From Parapristionchus giblindavisi (taxonomy: Eukaryota > Nematoda > Chromadorea > Rhabditida > Diplogasteridae), in NCBI GenBank assembly GCA_943737045.1, contig CALSFV010000202.1:1116001-1180000 (forward strand): a DNA stretch of 64,000 nucleotides. The letters are read 5' to 3'. The notes beneath the pieces are model-generated. The model had not been told where the DNA came from and made no database searches. It saw only the letters and a list, made by a program, of their open reading frames with translations. The position numbers and the translations under genes were made by a program. Of this stretch, positions 46,104 to 60,100 are shown in pieces. How positions within the stretch are numbered: the first letter of the stretch is position 1; every line of letters begins with the position of its first letter.

Positions 46104-49100
46104 ATGATCACTACTTCTATAGTAATATCGTCGTTGTTCTTACTCATGTTTTCGCTGAACGCGGTTCACGCACAGGTATGTCCAACCGGAAACGCGGAGG
46201 TTTTTGGTCACTACTACAATTAGATTGCAAATTGTGCACAGTGATTAGCCTCTCCTTTGAAGGATGCCGACGCAGAGGTTACCATTCTCAAGTACGAAAT
46301 TCTACATTTGGACGAGATGAAATACATGGACAACGCACATTACGCATTCGAGTAAGTATAATTTGAGCATAATTATTCCGAATTTTGCACATCTCTTGTG
46401 GTGTGAAAATTGTATGTTAAAAATATCTGCATTTTATGTTTGGGCCTTTAGCTATTCGCTTTGGACATATCCAAATCGATTTATCTACGTGCCACGGTTC
46501 AAACCATTTTAAGTCTCGATCTAGTGTCATACTGTAGCAATTTACTGATGAACCAAATTCGAAAGCCACGCCCATATGGTGATTAGCGCATTCATGCACG
46601 AAGAATGGATGAGTCCATTCTTGAGAGAACGGATGAAAGGAGCGTTCTCCCGTTTTGACTAATTCGTGACCGGAAGTGAGAATGAAGAGATTAGAATGAG
46701 TAGATCAAAAAAGGAAATGGTGGTTCGAGATAAGGAGGGAACGAGAGAGTATGGATAATCGAGAGACTGAGAGTGGTGAAGGGGATAAACGGCGTTCCTG
46801 CAGCGTTAGTGGGAAAAAATCGTGGGAGAAAACGAGATATGTCTCGATTTGTGACAAATCCATTTCATTCTCTCAAGTGGATAGAATGATTGATGAACAG
46901 TTATCACTTATCACATACTGCCGACACGCACAAAAGCAGATAACAAAAGAAAAATGGTCACAAAGTCGAGCCCAATTTGCTGCTGGTTGATTGGAATTTC
47001 ACAACTTTCACGCAATCAAGACGCAACATAAAAAATAAAAATATTATTATAAATTATATTTGCAGAGTATGCATATGCAATCGTCCGAGTCGTGATCCTA
47101 AACTGTCTCGTTCGTGTACCTGCAATGATTTGAAAGGAAGAAAAGTGAGAGACGCACCTGTCGATAATTCTGACCTATGCATGGAGAATCCCCATGCTGA
47201 CTCCTGTCTCAACGCAGCTTTACCGTACTTCGATCGAGTAAGCTTACATTATTATAAGTTATCACGGACTGATTTTAATCAGATAAACATGCATTCAAAT
47301 TAATGTAGAACGCATAAAGACTAGGCATAATTATTTATGCTCACAGGAGCCTCCTATCTACTACATCCGAGTATCGGCCAACGGCATCGTTTTATCTCGA
47401 CCTGCATGGCAAGAACTGACACAGTCAGACGAAAAAACGACTACAGCATCCCTTGGATCGAAGATGCGGTCGAAGATTAGGTATTACTAAGAATATAACC
47501 TTTTTTCATTGCATAATACATATCATGATTATGATTATTTTGATAATACATATTATAATCATTACATATTATGCATGAATGGAATGATTGATAATTTAAT
47601 TCCAGTCTCACCTTCAAAATCAAAGAGCATCTTCAAAGCTGGAACAATCGTAACGAGAAGGTATCAATAATCATTCCATATATTTAATTCTTTAATTTTC
47701 TATTATTCATTCATACTTAAGAGATATACTAGAATATGGTTTAAGGCGGAGAAGAAGGAACTCCCTTGGTTGCTTTCATCGTCTACCAAATCACCCTGGA
47801 GAACGGAGTACATTCCTACTACTACCACGACAGTGGCTCCACGGAGAGAAGAAATAAACGAGAATCGAATCGATTATGATGATACTGACTACACTAAATG
47901 GACCGGAATCAATAATGTGAGGATAGGTTTATTTTGGTAATGAATGTAATTCCTCTGGTTGCTTCATCCCTTCAATTGTACACAAAGAAAGAGAGAAAGA
48001 GGGAAGAGGGAAAGATTTATTCATACCAAGAGAATTGTCTCACTCATCAGCTTGGGAATTCATTTAGCAATTTAATTTTGCACAATTTCTACAAATAACG
48101 AAAATATGCATTGTAGATGTACGAATTGCGTCAATATCTGTTCATCGAGTCACTCAAAGATCGTGTGGCACCATATCAACTCGACATTCAATCATATAAG
48201 GAGCAGGTAGTTTCATTTACATTATGCAAAGATCACCTGCTTACCACTCTCTTACTCAACAATTCCCTGCATCTCTCGGACCACAATTCGTCACTCTTGT
48301 ATGCATATCTCTTGGCCTTAATTATTGTCTGGTCAACAGTTTCGATCAATCTTCTTCTTCTCCTCTCTAAATTGCTTCCTCCCCATTCTTCTTCTTCTAT
48401 GTCCTCAATCTTTTCCCATCAGCAACTTGCATGGTGTCACACACTACATCTGAGTACAACAAACTAAGCCAATTAACAAGTCGAAGGATCCAAGAAAAAA
48501 TTGCTAATTTCAATTTTGTCATAACTGTGTAAATCAGCCTAGTTAGTTCACGTATCTTGTCAAGTGGGGATGACGTGACATCGCGGGATAGATATATGGA
48601 TAGTTCGTAAATAGGCCAACGTAGGCGTGCGAGAATCGCGATGAAAACGAGAAAATAGGCTTCCTATAAATATTTGCAACTTAAAGATTATCGCATACCA
48701 CAACGCTCTGCGAGGCATGCACGGAGCCGCGCCCCTGGAGTACGATCCTTATCTCGAGGGAGTGGCACAGAGATGGGCTGACACACTAGGAGACAGGAGT
48801 AGCTGTGTTGCCCACGACCCGAATAGACGGTATATTATTCAGTTATCTAATTATATCTAATTAAGGAAAATATTGATCAAATGAGCTACAAGTTGTAACT
48901 TTTCTTCAAATGAAAAGTCTTTTTGTCTCCAAAAATAGAAGAAGACAATAGCAATTTTAACGTAATTTTGTTTTTCCAGGCATGGAGAATGTCTGTTCTA
49001 TTTCGGAGGTCTGGTTCTGCCTAAGGCACAAACACTCGCCGCTCTCACCGTTCAATCATTCTACCTCGAGCACAACAGCTATGACTATAATAAGTAAGAA

Positions 49101-49577
49101 TGAATTATGTTTTCCGCCAGCGTAAACGACATGACAAAAATATACACGCATTGACGTATGCACTTTGACAAATTGACCGAGTGCCTCGAAATTGATTAAT
49201 TGTGTTTGAGTATTTCTTGAAATGGCGCTTATGATATATCGTCATGAATTACCCATAAAGATAGCCCAAGTATAGATCTAGTACTCCATCCCTATCCAAA
49301 ATATTTTTTTAATGAATCATAAACAGTGTAATTTATGCTGTTTTCCAGTTATCGCCCGGTGTACTTTTATCGAACCGGTCACTTCACTCAACTCGTGTGG
49401 AAAGCTTCTCGTCGAATCGGTGTTGGTGTTGTTATTCGTCTATCATCGGGAGGCGGAGCTCCATGTCGACCCTTCTCACCCTCTTATCAGCTCTATGTTG
49501 TAGTCAAATACGATCCTCCTGGCAATGTCCAAAGTAGTTACGCGTACAAGAGCAATGTTAGTCCCCGGATATTCTAG
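46104..49577 (+). CDS. Secreted CAP-domain (SCP/TAPS) protein with Cys-rich N-terminal region
   Basis: Exons: 46104-46175, 46263-46351, 47066-47237, 47347-47480, 47606-47660, 47746-47916, 48117-48206, 48687-48829, 48980-49093 and 49349-49577, giving 422 residues. Exon 1 is a complete signal peptide (ATG to VHAQ). ACAG at 46091-46094, nine bases before the ATG, could be a trans-splice acceptor. Residues about 54-111 are Cys-rich (VCICNRP..., SCTCNDLKG). A Thr/Arg linker lies near 190-210. The CAP domain spans about 250-410, with YHNALRGMHGAAPLEYD at its start, His266, HGEC around Glu312, the CAP1 signature GHFTQLVWKASRRIGVG (His358) and CAP2-like YVVVKYDPPGN. The cavity residues fit the family, whose members act outside the cell in venom, immune-evasion or reproductive roles. 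The CAP domain is GAPR-1-like in having few cysteines. The function of the N-terminal region is unknown. Confidence 0.9.
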
Positions 49578-50976
49578 ACAAGGACAGTCATAGTTTTTTT
49601 TTCTCTCTATAGAATATTTTGCTCTCATAACAATGACGCTCCCGATGCAAAGTTCAAAAATCACCGAAAGAGATATCAGGAATTGTATCAGATGCTTACT
49701 GTCACTAAGGAACACAAACCAATCCCATACTGCCCATATCATAACCGCCTGCAATAGTCACTGCCAAAGACAACGAGTATTACTTGTATATATATATATA
49801 TTGATAATAGCTATGATAAGTTATGAGTGATAAATGATGTCATGTTGATAATATGCTGTTGCAACAATGAATTAATGGCCCTTGCTCAACTCAAATACCC
49901 AATGAAACTGTGCGGAATCGAGAATCGATAAATATTCCGTAAAAGGACAATTATCTTTATAAGAACATGTTCAATATAATGAGCACTCGTTTCAATGGTT
50001 CTTTATCCCCATCCACCTCTCTTTTATTAATTTTAATCTTACACATATTTTGCTTGCACTTGAACACTTTGTACTTGTTGAAACACCCTTGTGGTGTACG
50101 ATAAATAAAATAAAATGGTTGTTTTGCTATCTTTCACTATAACATAATCATACAGATTATACGATGTGTTCAAAGTGTGAATAGGGCAATGAACAACGTT
50201 AGTGTGAGCTAAGATATGTATTTTTAAATACAGCCCACCTCCAATTCAATCTTCTAATGCGCGAAACATTACCTCACAAATTCATTTCACAACAAATATT
50301 AAACAACTTTTAATTACTAGCCATTATTTTTTCTCTGATCGTATTTATTTAGTAGAGTTCTTGCCAACTGGAACAGATTTGCTGTCAACCTTATATTTCA
50401 TCAAAAAAATCTCCTTCTAATTTTTGCTCGATGTATATGTCAAATTTCTCAAACATCATGTTCATTTATCCTTTTCCGTAGAAGGCGGAGTCTAGGGAAA
50501 ACCTAGTGGGCGGAGTCTAAGTATTCTGAAGAAATAATATTCCATACTTGTTGCACGGATTTCGGGATCACGTTCTTGGTTCGTCATTTTATCTTCCGAA
50601 AATCTCACGTTTTCTTTGTTTTTCTAATTCATGTGTTTGCTCATCTTGCTCGTTCATTTCCTTTCTTTCGCTTCCTTATTAGCAGACAGAACCAGGTTTA
50701 TATGCCTTGCTTTAAATGAAAACGACTGACGTCTTCGAAATTCAGATTAATAAGACTATTATAGTCATTACAATGGTTTAGCTTTATTCGTGCGAATTTC
50801 TCGCTTTCATTAGGTTTATCACAAACTATTATACAATTATATATGTTCTCAGTACTCCAATGCGTCATTGTCACGCTTCATCTCTACACTAATTATACTT
50901 ATTTTCGTTTGCTGTAGTTTATCCCACAAAGAAATTGTAAACATTATTGTTATTATTACATAATTCAGGTAGCAAT
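49578..50976. other. Intergenic region between CAP and neuropeptide genes
   Basis: A (TA)n run lies at 49785-49800. AATAAAATAAAATGG near 50104 is a plausible polyadenylation signal for the CAP mRNA. An imperfect tandem GGCGGAGTCTA occurs twice at 50483-50520, a GC-box-like element common upstream of nematode genes. TTCAG at 50964-50968, eight bases before the next ATG, could be a trans-splice acceptor. Confidence 0.5.
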
Positions 50977-53900
50977 ATGTGGTTGAGAGGATTTCCTCTC
51001 GTCACCTTGGGCATAATAATGCTAACATGGCACACGACAACTGCCGAAGGAACGACTTCTCAAAGGGAAAATACTCAGTTAGTATAATCATTCAATTGCT
51101 TTCATTAGAAGGTCACACGATTCGGTTGAGTAAAATAATAATTATAATTATGACAATGATAATAGTTTATGGGGGTTGAGAAAATATAACGATTGAATGA
51201 CAGAATGAATACATTGGTGACAGATAGACTGCAAAACCATGACGTGGTATTAAGGTAAAAGAAATGAGGTTACAGTTATTCGGGGGTGATTTGATCCAAA
51301 TTTACCTCGATGCTAAACACTTCATAACATTCAATTGATACAACCTCGTAAGAGATGCAAATGAAATTGGTAGGTCAGTTTTGTAACAGAAAAGTCAACT
51401 ACTGATCCGTCTTATAGATTGAGAATGTTCATCTAAATCCATTATATCCCTCTTGTGCAAATTCCAAGTGATATGTGAGAAGCTAGCGCATCCATCTCAT
51501 CTATCCTATAGTATAGTGGTAAACGTTCGAATTCGTTAACACGAAAATGCATGGAATCTACCTTTAAAATGATTATCGTGTGATATTTTTGATTGATGTA
51601 TACAAGTCATATCGTTCCCGTCATGTCTGATTATTATGTGGGAAATACAAATATTAATGAATCTGTTTTTCATGGTATATGTGAATTTAAGTCAGATGTT
51701 TATTACACAAGCTATGTTCTCTACACAAAAGAAAGCAGTATATCTTACATTACATAAATTCTTAATCAATGTCTCCTTTTGAACAATAACAGATCATTGA
51801 AATTATTTGTTCATAACATAAATATTGAGGACTATAAGAAGAAATGATTGATCTCAACTTTAATTATCTATTCGTCGGATCAAATCTTTCATGCAAACAC
51901 CACATTAAAATATTATGTTTTATAAAACGCAACAATTTTTATCTCCAGTCCTTGACAACATAAGAGCAATGATGTATCTATGTAAAAGTTCATATAATTT
52001 TGGCCAAACTAACTTTGTTATTCAAACAGATTTGAAAATTTAAGGAACAAATCAAAACAAGCCAATTAATATCTGACGTGGGGAAATAATAACAGTCTGT
52101 TTACGAAAAATAACAATGACATGAGAAATTAATTTATTATTTATCCATATCCATATCAGATTCTAAGATTTTTGCAGAGATGAATGACCAAATCAGTAAC
52201 ATTGAATAAAAATAGCAGTATGCTTGCATTATCAATGTTGGGAGCAGTATTCTTAATTTTTCAGGCCGCAACGAAATTTTTAATAAAGTGAAGAGTTTTT
52301 TGACAGAATCGGTTTAATGACGTACAATTGAAATTCACACTTAATACGAAATCTCACTTGGGACGTTATCGAATTGCACTTTTAGCTAGAATGCAACGAA
52401 AGCAGTTTCAAATATTTGCAAAACGTCCACAATTCGCGTCATCCCACTCACTTGAGATCAATTTACTTTGATAAAGTTTGCCCATGGTTTCTTAATGTCG
52501 CGTAATTTTCCATTCATAAATTCGTCCTTCCAAGTCTACTTTTTATCGTTTTGCCATGTGGCTCCAGCGCGCAAATGGTTTGAACATACTCTCCGACCAT
52601 CGCTACCTTTTTAAACGACTTACATATGTTAACGTATAATATCATTCTTTCCGAACCATTCCGTCTATCGAATAAAACGATTGCTAACATACTAAGCCGA
52701 GATTAGTTTAGTTTTTATGAGTCTAACTTGATGAATTCTTTGAATTGAAAGGGTGAGAATAGGGGACTCAGATTGGCTAAATAAAACGAACGGAACAAGA
52801 AGATATAAAAGGATGTTATTCGAAATAATTTATAGTCGATTAAAGAACAAAAAGTTAAATTATTAATAATATTAAAAATAACAAGAGCTGTAAACTTTTG
52901 CGTTTTCTGGAGATCATGATACAAGATAAGTTCATAAATGGAAAAAATATCATTAAGCTGTACCATATCAGTTTTTGTCATCGTTCGTCATGGTCTATCG
53001 TGCCCCAAGAAATTTCGATCTTTTTCGATCGCCGGTTAGGAATATATTGATATTGAATACATATGTATAGTGATGTTGAATATATTGTTAGTGTCATGCA
53101 GTCATGTCATGTGAATATGTCTTGAATCTCAAGTATCTTCTTTTGATATGGCATTAACAAGCATGATTAGTAACTATGAGTAGGAGTAGACACTTTACTG
53201 AATACAACGGAAATTAACGAGTATGAATCACCAGAATAAATGGTATAAGAGTACATGATTGAACTCATCAAGAAGAATGGAAAAGAGTTCAGGTAGAGAA
53301 AAAATGCGAAGGAAATTCTGTTGAGAAAATTGCATATTGATTAACCCAACATGGTCTATGAAAAAGTGGATGCAGAAAATTTTACAATTTTTTTAATAAT
53401 TATATACAAAAATATTTATTCCAGGTCAGCTGAAAAGAGATTCGATGTGGAAATTTCTAAAAAGGATTCGTTCATCGAAGCTCAGACCCGTAAGTTCTTT
53501 TACTATTTCATAAACGAAAGACACAAAGTACAAACTCACACTCAAATCGTATTTATAATAGATATATTTCATTTTAGAGATCGTTAATTCAGGAAAGATC
53601 GCAGATCTGATATTAGGCGACTAATTGCAATAAATAGGAAAATAAATTGTATCTTTAATTCACTCAGAGTCGTCATTATTCGAGGAGGAACCCCAAGGAA
53701 TTGATTATTCAGACTTGGGAGTAATGGAGAAAAGATTCGAACCGTTTAACAAGAGAACGAATAATCCACAGGAAAGTTTCGAACCTTTCCAGAAAAGGTA
53801 CGTATTGTACTACGTTTTATAAATAAACTATTATAAAATCTAATGAAATATGCTCTGAAAAAAATGAACTGTTGCAGATTCTATCCCTTCGACTTGCAAG

Positions 53901-54283
53901 AGAAGCGTTTCGAGCCATACCAGAAAAGATTCGACCCTTTCCTCCCAGAGGCAAAGAGATTCGACCCTTTCCTCCCAGAAGCGAAGAGATTCGACCCTTT
54001 CCTCCCAGAGGCAAAGAGATTCGACCCTTTCCTCCCAGAGGCAAAGAGATTCGACCCTTTCCTCCCAGAGGCAAAGAGATTCGAACCCTTCAGCAAGAGG
54101 TTCGTTCCAACATGCTCTTCACCAGTGTAAAATCGCGCTTATAACATTAATATATTAAGATTCGATCCATACATCAAGAGATTAGATCCCTTGCTTAGCT
54201 TCGTTGCAAGTCGCCGTCGTCGTTTCAACATTGACTCTGCCCCTGGAGTAGATTCTCGTGCGTTCTTCGTCAAATTTGGATAA
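50977..54283 (+). CDS. Neuropeptide-like precursor with repeated F[DE]P[FY] peptides
   Basis: Exons: 50977-51077, 53425-53489, 53668-53797, 53878-54099 and 54160-54283, giving 213 residues. Exon 1 encodes a signal peptide (MWLRGFPLVTLGIIMLTW, then HTTTA). After it, dibasic KR/RR sites cut the chain into short peptides beginning with Phe: FEPFN, a longer one ending FEPFQ, FYPFDLQE, FEPYQ, five copies of FDPFLPEA, FEPFS, FDPYI, then LDPLLSFVAS. After RRRR comes a C-terminal peptide ending AFFVKFG, whose Gly could donate an amide. Signal peptide plus repeated KR-flanked peptides is the standard neuropeptide precursor layout, acting after secretion on G-protein-coupled receptors. I do not recognise the family name. 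The 2.3-kb first intron and the donors GTTAGT and GTTCGT are slightly weak, so the start exon is less certain than the repeat exons. Confidence 0.85.
53930..54079 (+). repeat. Five 30-bp tandem repeats encoding FDPFLPEAKR
   Basis: Units start at 53930, 53960, 53990, 54020 and 54050. They are identical in DNA except for a few silent changes in the second unit (GAAGCGAAG versus GAGGCAAAG), pointing to recent unit duplication. Confidence 0.97.
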
Positions 54284-57193
54284 GTGAGATAGATTTCACC
54301 CACTTCTTACAGAAGAAGCGGTTGTGAGCAAAATTTGATTGGAATGTTAGAAAGACTTTCACCATTGATACTCCACCATCACAACATCATCGTATGAATC
54401 TTCAGTATAAAGCGTGTTATTTAATCATATTTTGTTCATGCACCATTGTCGAAAATTATGAGATATTGTATTGTCTATTTCATCTCTCAACATCTTGGAA
54501 AATGCTTACATTCAAGAGTCTGACTCGTAATAATCGGAACACGACGAAACTCACGTTCACACAAAGGACAAATTTAATCAAAAATGTGCTAGATATGGTG
54601 AATACAATGGAATGAATACATTTATGTGCATCAAAGATGGATTCGATTATTGCAATAAGGAAGAGTGGATACTCCTCACAATGCGCACATCGGTGCGTGT
54701 GAAAAGGAATATGAAATATACACCGAAATAGAATAGCTCTTAACATGTAGTTTCTGTAAGATCCAAGCGCAACGAGAAATTTTTGATACCTCTGGTGGTT
54801 CCGGTACTGTATATAAAACAATGTTCGATAGACAAAACTGCAATTTCTAAAAAAATGAAATTTCTTCAAAAAAATGAACGAAACGATGATTTTGCTGCGA
54901 ATCGCGAGAAATCCAATACATATTTTGTACAATGAAAAAATCATAATCTCGTTGAAAAACGACGAAGGTTGTGCTAGACCTCTTTATTGTATTATGATAT
55001 GACTCGTTTCGCCTAGTATTCCGTCATTGCAGGAAATACGAAAAGAATATAGAAAAATCAATAATATAAAAGCACAAATTATAACGATATCGTAAGAATG
55101 CACAACTTTTTCCTTATCAATGAGCTCTGATTCTCCTTATTAAAAACAGTGATCTTCGGTCATTTTAACACGATATCGATTTTTAAGAGAAAGTAGAATA
55201 TTTTTTCGAATTTTGATAAAGCGGCTTAAAATCTGTCTAGTATGAGAGGTCGGGTGTATTTCTCGCATCTCGATTTCTCGATTTTTTTCGAGAAAATTTC
55301 TCGTCGAGAAATTTCTCTCGAGAATTTCGTTTAAAACGTTAAATTTTACAAAAGTTCAAATCAGATTTAAACTTCCATGAACAATGAAATACGTGCTTAA
55401 TCCATTCGCTTTAACAGTCAAATTCCTTTTACTATGACATGGCATTGTCCTATTGATGGTAAATTGCTAAATAAAACATTAATTCTCTTCTTTGTCTTAG
55501 TATTAATATCCGCTAGGTATGTTTTATTGCTAAATTTTTCGGTTTGATGTTTTTATGCTGTTATTCTTTTGTTTTGGACTATTTTATCAGCGACAGTAGT
55601 GTAAAAGGAGAGAAAAATTCGTTTGTTTATAAATTTTCTCGAAATTATATAATCGAGAAATCTCATTCGAGAAATTTTTCTCGAATTTTTTTTCTCGCAC
55701 ATCCCTGGTATGCTTATTAGGCTCTTCCCCCTAATTAAAGTTCATCACAGAAAAATGGGATCGACAGCCCTAGGTTTCAACAGATACCGAACAAATATAC
55801 TGTTTGCTCGGTTAGATAGCGATCATTCAAATTATGTTAAATAGCAATATTTATATTATGCTGACTAACTTTAAAAAGCGATGATCAATAGAAATAATAT
55901 GGAAATGATTTGAGCGTTTCCGACGGTCAATCAAGTTTCATTTTGTCAATAAATGAAACAGTGCATATTTTCGCAGATGATTCAAATCGGGATACGATGA
56001 CACACAATCTCTCCCCCTCTTCTGATGCTTTGTCTCTCTGTCCTATCGATCGAACGAGTAAAAGAGAGATGAATGAAGCAGAAATGGAAAAGAACAAGAA
56101 AAGCAGAGGATCGAGAAGGGAAGGGAGAGGGTGATACGCTGAATGATTGAACACGTATCAACCATCTTCCATTTTGACATGTTCTTTTTCCATTTTAATT
56201 TGACCTTTCGATATTCAATCTTTTTTTCATTTCATATTTAATAGCGTTTCATATTTAACACATATTCGAATGCAAATATCTTTAGCAAAAAGAATCGCGG
56301 AGCATCAAAGAATCAATGGCTTATAGTAAATGATCCACCGTAACAGTTGACTCTGTCTGCATTTGTATCGGAATCAATAATTTTGAGCTTTTTTCTCGAA
56401 TCTTTTCATGGAATAGAAAAGAATCGCTTGCTAGTCAAGCTGTGCACACGCCGATAAAGGAGGAATATTGAGCCATAGAATGATATCTCTCTATCCCTCT
56501 CCACGTTCTCCTTCTGCCTCTTGTTCTCCTCTATCACTACCCTTGTTCATCTCTTTACTTCAATATCTCTCTATCCATATTCTATCCTATTATCCCTGTC
56601 TCTCCTTTTATCCTTCTCTCTCACACATCATCTCATTCGCAATTAGAATCCAATCAATGTCGATTGCGAAAGCGTAGAACTATTCGGATCAGAAGCAGTT
56701 ATTTCTCTGTTCTTGGTTCGCGACTCTGCGATACTAAGTAGGGGTGGGAGAGCTTTTGTGATTGATCTCAGGATCGACTAATTTTGGACGACCCTTAATT
56801 TTTGCTGCAGGCCACGAATTCTGCCTCTTGTTGCTGCATGTCTTGAACACTGCCCGCCCACTATTGATATACGATGTTAACATGTTTTATTTTGTCTCTT
56901 CTTCTAACACCCACTCGACAATCACTATCTGTATTTTATTCGTCCCTCTTTCACAATCCAGCACTCTTATTCTCCGATTTATTATCATATAATCGACGCG
57001 GGACGTTATTCCAACATTGCCAAAGCCGCTCCCTGATCACTTGCTTGAAATCGATAACACTTACTGATTTCATTCCGAGGATAATCAATCAATAATTAAT
57101 ATTTTTGCGAGAAATTCGTCTAACTTTTTCTATTTGAACTTGTTTGAATTAGAACCATAAAAATGTATTATTACTAAACAGGTAAATCGGGCC
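54284..57193. other. Intergenic region
   Basis: No supportable exon was found. It includes the 3' UTR of the neuropeptide gene and the promoter of rsef-1. A TCGAGAAA-rich hAT-like relic lies at about 55247-55707. AAACAG ending at 57181, 12 bases before the rsef-1 ATG, could be a trans-splice acceptor or the end of a 5' UTR intron. Confidence 0.5.
55247..55707. mobile_element. Degenerate hAT-like MITE relic
   Basis: The right end, read on the minus strand, is CAGGGATGTGCGAGAAAAA, close to the CAGGGATGGGCGA termini of the elements at 13861 and 14900. TCGAGAAATTTCTCGA-type palindromes cluster at both ends. The left terminus is decayed, and only GTATG is shared by the flanks. Confidence 0.5.
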
Positions 57194-60100
57194 ATGAGCG
57201 ACGACCAAACGTCTCATCTATTCTCGTTATGCGATAGAGACGGCAAAGTTAGCTTCATTATCTTGCCGAGATAATTCACAAATTAAAAAATATACATATT
57301 TTAAGGGATATTTGACGGAAGCCGACCTCAAGACAGTGTGTCCACAACTTGATGATAATGTAAGTACATTACATCTATATTTTTTCTATTTTTAATAATT
57401 TCCCATAACGAATATGCATTTTGATATCATGAACTTTACATACAATATGATTTCGTAGAATATAATGATAACAGTTTATTCAATATATATTTGAGGATAT
57501 CGCCTTTATCTTCGCTTCACTGGACACTGATGGCTCTGGACGCATCGATCGAGACGAATTCTGTACCGGATTCGTGACTACGCTTGCAAAGGCCGAGAAT
57601 AGTGGTATGATGTCGAATGGTTGATATTGATTTTGTTGATTCACAAAATATTTTCACTGATATTTTTATTCAGAGATCCCAGCCGATTTGTCCGAAACAC
57701 AAGTCAGTAGGATAAAGCAATCTGCTTACAGAATCTGCGAATCATTTATCATCCAGCTATAGTCTTTCTATTGCAACGAATAATAGATACATACTCATTA
57801 TGATAATGCTGCTCATAATATAGCTGCATATTAATAAACATTTGATCTCTCTGCTGCCAATTTTATCGATGTCTGTTATGAGTTATTAACAGTTGTTGAT
57901 TATCTCCCTCACATGCACTTTTTATTCTCATTTTTGGGGCTGTCAAAATTCACGTTTGGATTCCCCAGTTTGGAACGAAATTTGGTCATAATTTAGTGAA
58001 ACAGGTAAGAATTTTGTTCAACCATGACCTGATTTTTGGCCAAACTTTCAAACCTGAAATTTGGGAAAACGTGTGGAAAATTTTCACCAAATTTTAACCT
58101 GATTTAGATTAAAGTTATTTAATTATAATGCTGAGTTTAGTCCATAAGTTTAGTCCTGGTCAAATTTCGGAAATGACGAATTCAGGATTCAATGGCATGC
58201 AACGTCGTGCAAGTGTGATGGGCTTGGAGAGACCGCGTAATATGAGAAGAAGAAGTCCATCACCGGAATTTGAAGAACCTAACAACAAGGTAACAATGCC
58301 CCAATATGTCCCCGAAAAAATTATACTTAGCAATACGTGGCTGACGCATCATATGAGAGCGTCATTACGGCGGAAGTGTATTTAATTATTGAAGACATTG
58401 CAGAACATACATCTTCGCAGCGTCTACGAAGAGGAAGTTTACAATTCCGAGTCTGATTCGCAGGCCAAAATTGATTTCGGTTTGCCGTGGTACGCAATAT
58501 ATAGTTTATTCAATTATTGTATGATATCACTGCAACGACCAATATTTTGTTCCGATCAATCGATAAATTCCAGTCAGGAAGAAGTCATTGCTCTATACGA
58601 ACAACTTCAAAACGCTGGTGTACCTCAGCTACTCAAGAAGTAAACGTATTTTCCATTGTAACCAATGCAGTTTGGAAATCAATAAATGCCAGAAAATTGT
58701 ATCGTTGAAATCTTCTAATATTCCTTGTGCTTATGTGTTAAGACACCAAAACAATCAGATACGAACGAGTTGTCGGTCAATTCTGCAAGGAGTTGAATGA
58801 TCAAAAGGAAGAAAATCAAAGACTACAACATGTATATGAGAGGTTCGGCACTTCTCATTATTATCTTTGGACATTTAAAATAACGCATGGCGAAATTCAA
58901 TTTGAATATGATAAAATTGATTTTTTTAAAAATTAAAATTACAATCAAAAAACTTTTATAAAATAATTAATTTTATTTATTAATGTTTCTCACAGTGAAC
59001 GAGATATGTACAACCGTCGGTTGGAGGAGGTTGAGACTGAAATTGATCAACAATTGGTACAGGCGGAACAGAGAGCAAGAGAAGAAGTATGAGACTAATA
59101 TTCATTTATTTAATTATTAAACCAATACATGTTATAAAACTACTTTCTATTATGAAATTGTCCATCTAGCCATTGTTGAGGAACACGAGCGTCTTTCACG
59201 CGAGAAGGAAGAGATGAGAGCTCAGATGGAATCCGAAATGAGAGAGATGAAAGCAAATATAGAGAGACTCCAAAGGATGGAACACGTACTCGAGAAGGAA
59301 GGACAAAAATTAGCACACCAAAAAGAGCTACAGAGCAAGCTTCACGTGAGAGATTTTATCATCATTTTTTGTCTTCATTTCCTGTATATGACGATTTACA
59401 GGAAATCTCCTCCGAAAACCAAGATCTCAAGAGGAATCTGGCTGAGAATCATGTAGAACTTGCTATGATCAAGGTGGATTATTTTAAATATTTTATTTTT
59501 CTCATTATGAAAAATTCAGAGTGAGCTCGCCCATACTCGCGCTGATTACGAACACAAACAGAGTGAGCTTCTCTCGGAGAAGCATGAAATTCTCTCGAAG
59601 GTCGAGGAGAGTGAGAATCTGCAGAAGCAGCTCCAACTACTCTTGTAAGTTCGCTCTTTTTCGCATTCATACTGCATCGCAGTTTTTACATAATACTTGA
59701 TTCCCATCAATATAGAATCAGTTATCATAATTATTCCAGTGATGCGAATCGCAAGCTTCACGATACGAATGAATCTCTGCGAGACGCTCTTGACAATCGC
59801 AGTAGTGTATTCAAGCAATTCAATCTGGTTGGTCACGTATGTATTCCATAATTATTCGGTCATGCAAAATGTTATCATGACAGTTTCGTGAGTTATGCCT
59901 CATTTTGCCGTACCATTGTCATGAACTCAGTCATTTCATTACTTGCTCAAGGGTCTCACGCAGCAATTTATTGTCTAATAGAACCTTACGCCACACTCTT
60001 GATAAATAAGCATTATTTCACCATTATTTTATTTGTTACAAAAACAAATATATAAAATTACCCTTTATTTTAATTAAGCGCACCCCATCTCCGACGTATT

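Noticed and set aside
53872..54144. Alternative-frame ORFs with Pro/Arg or Gly/Lys repeats on both strands
   Set aside because: They are shadows of the 30-bp neuropeptide repeats; only the FDPFLPEAKR frame joins to spliced exons and a signal peptide.
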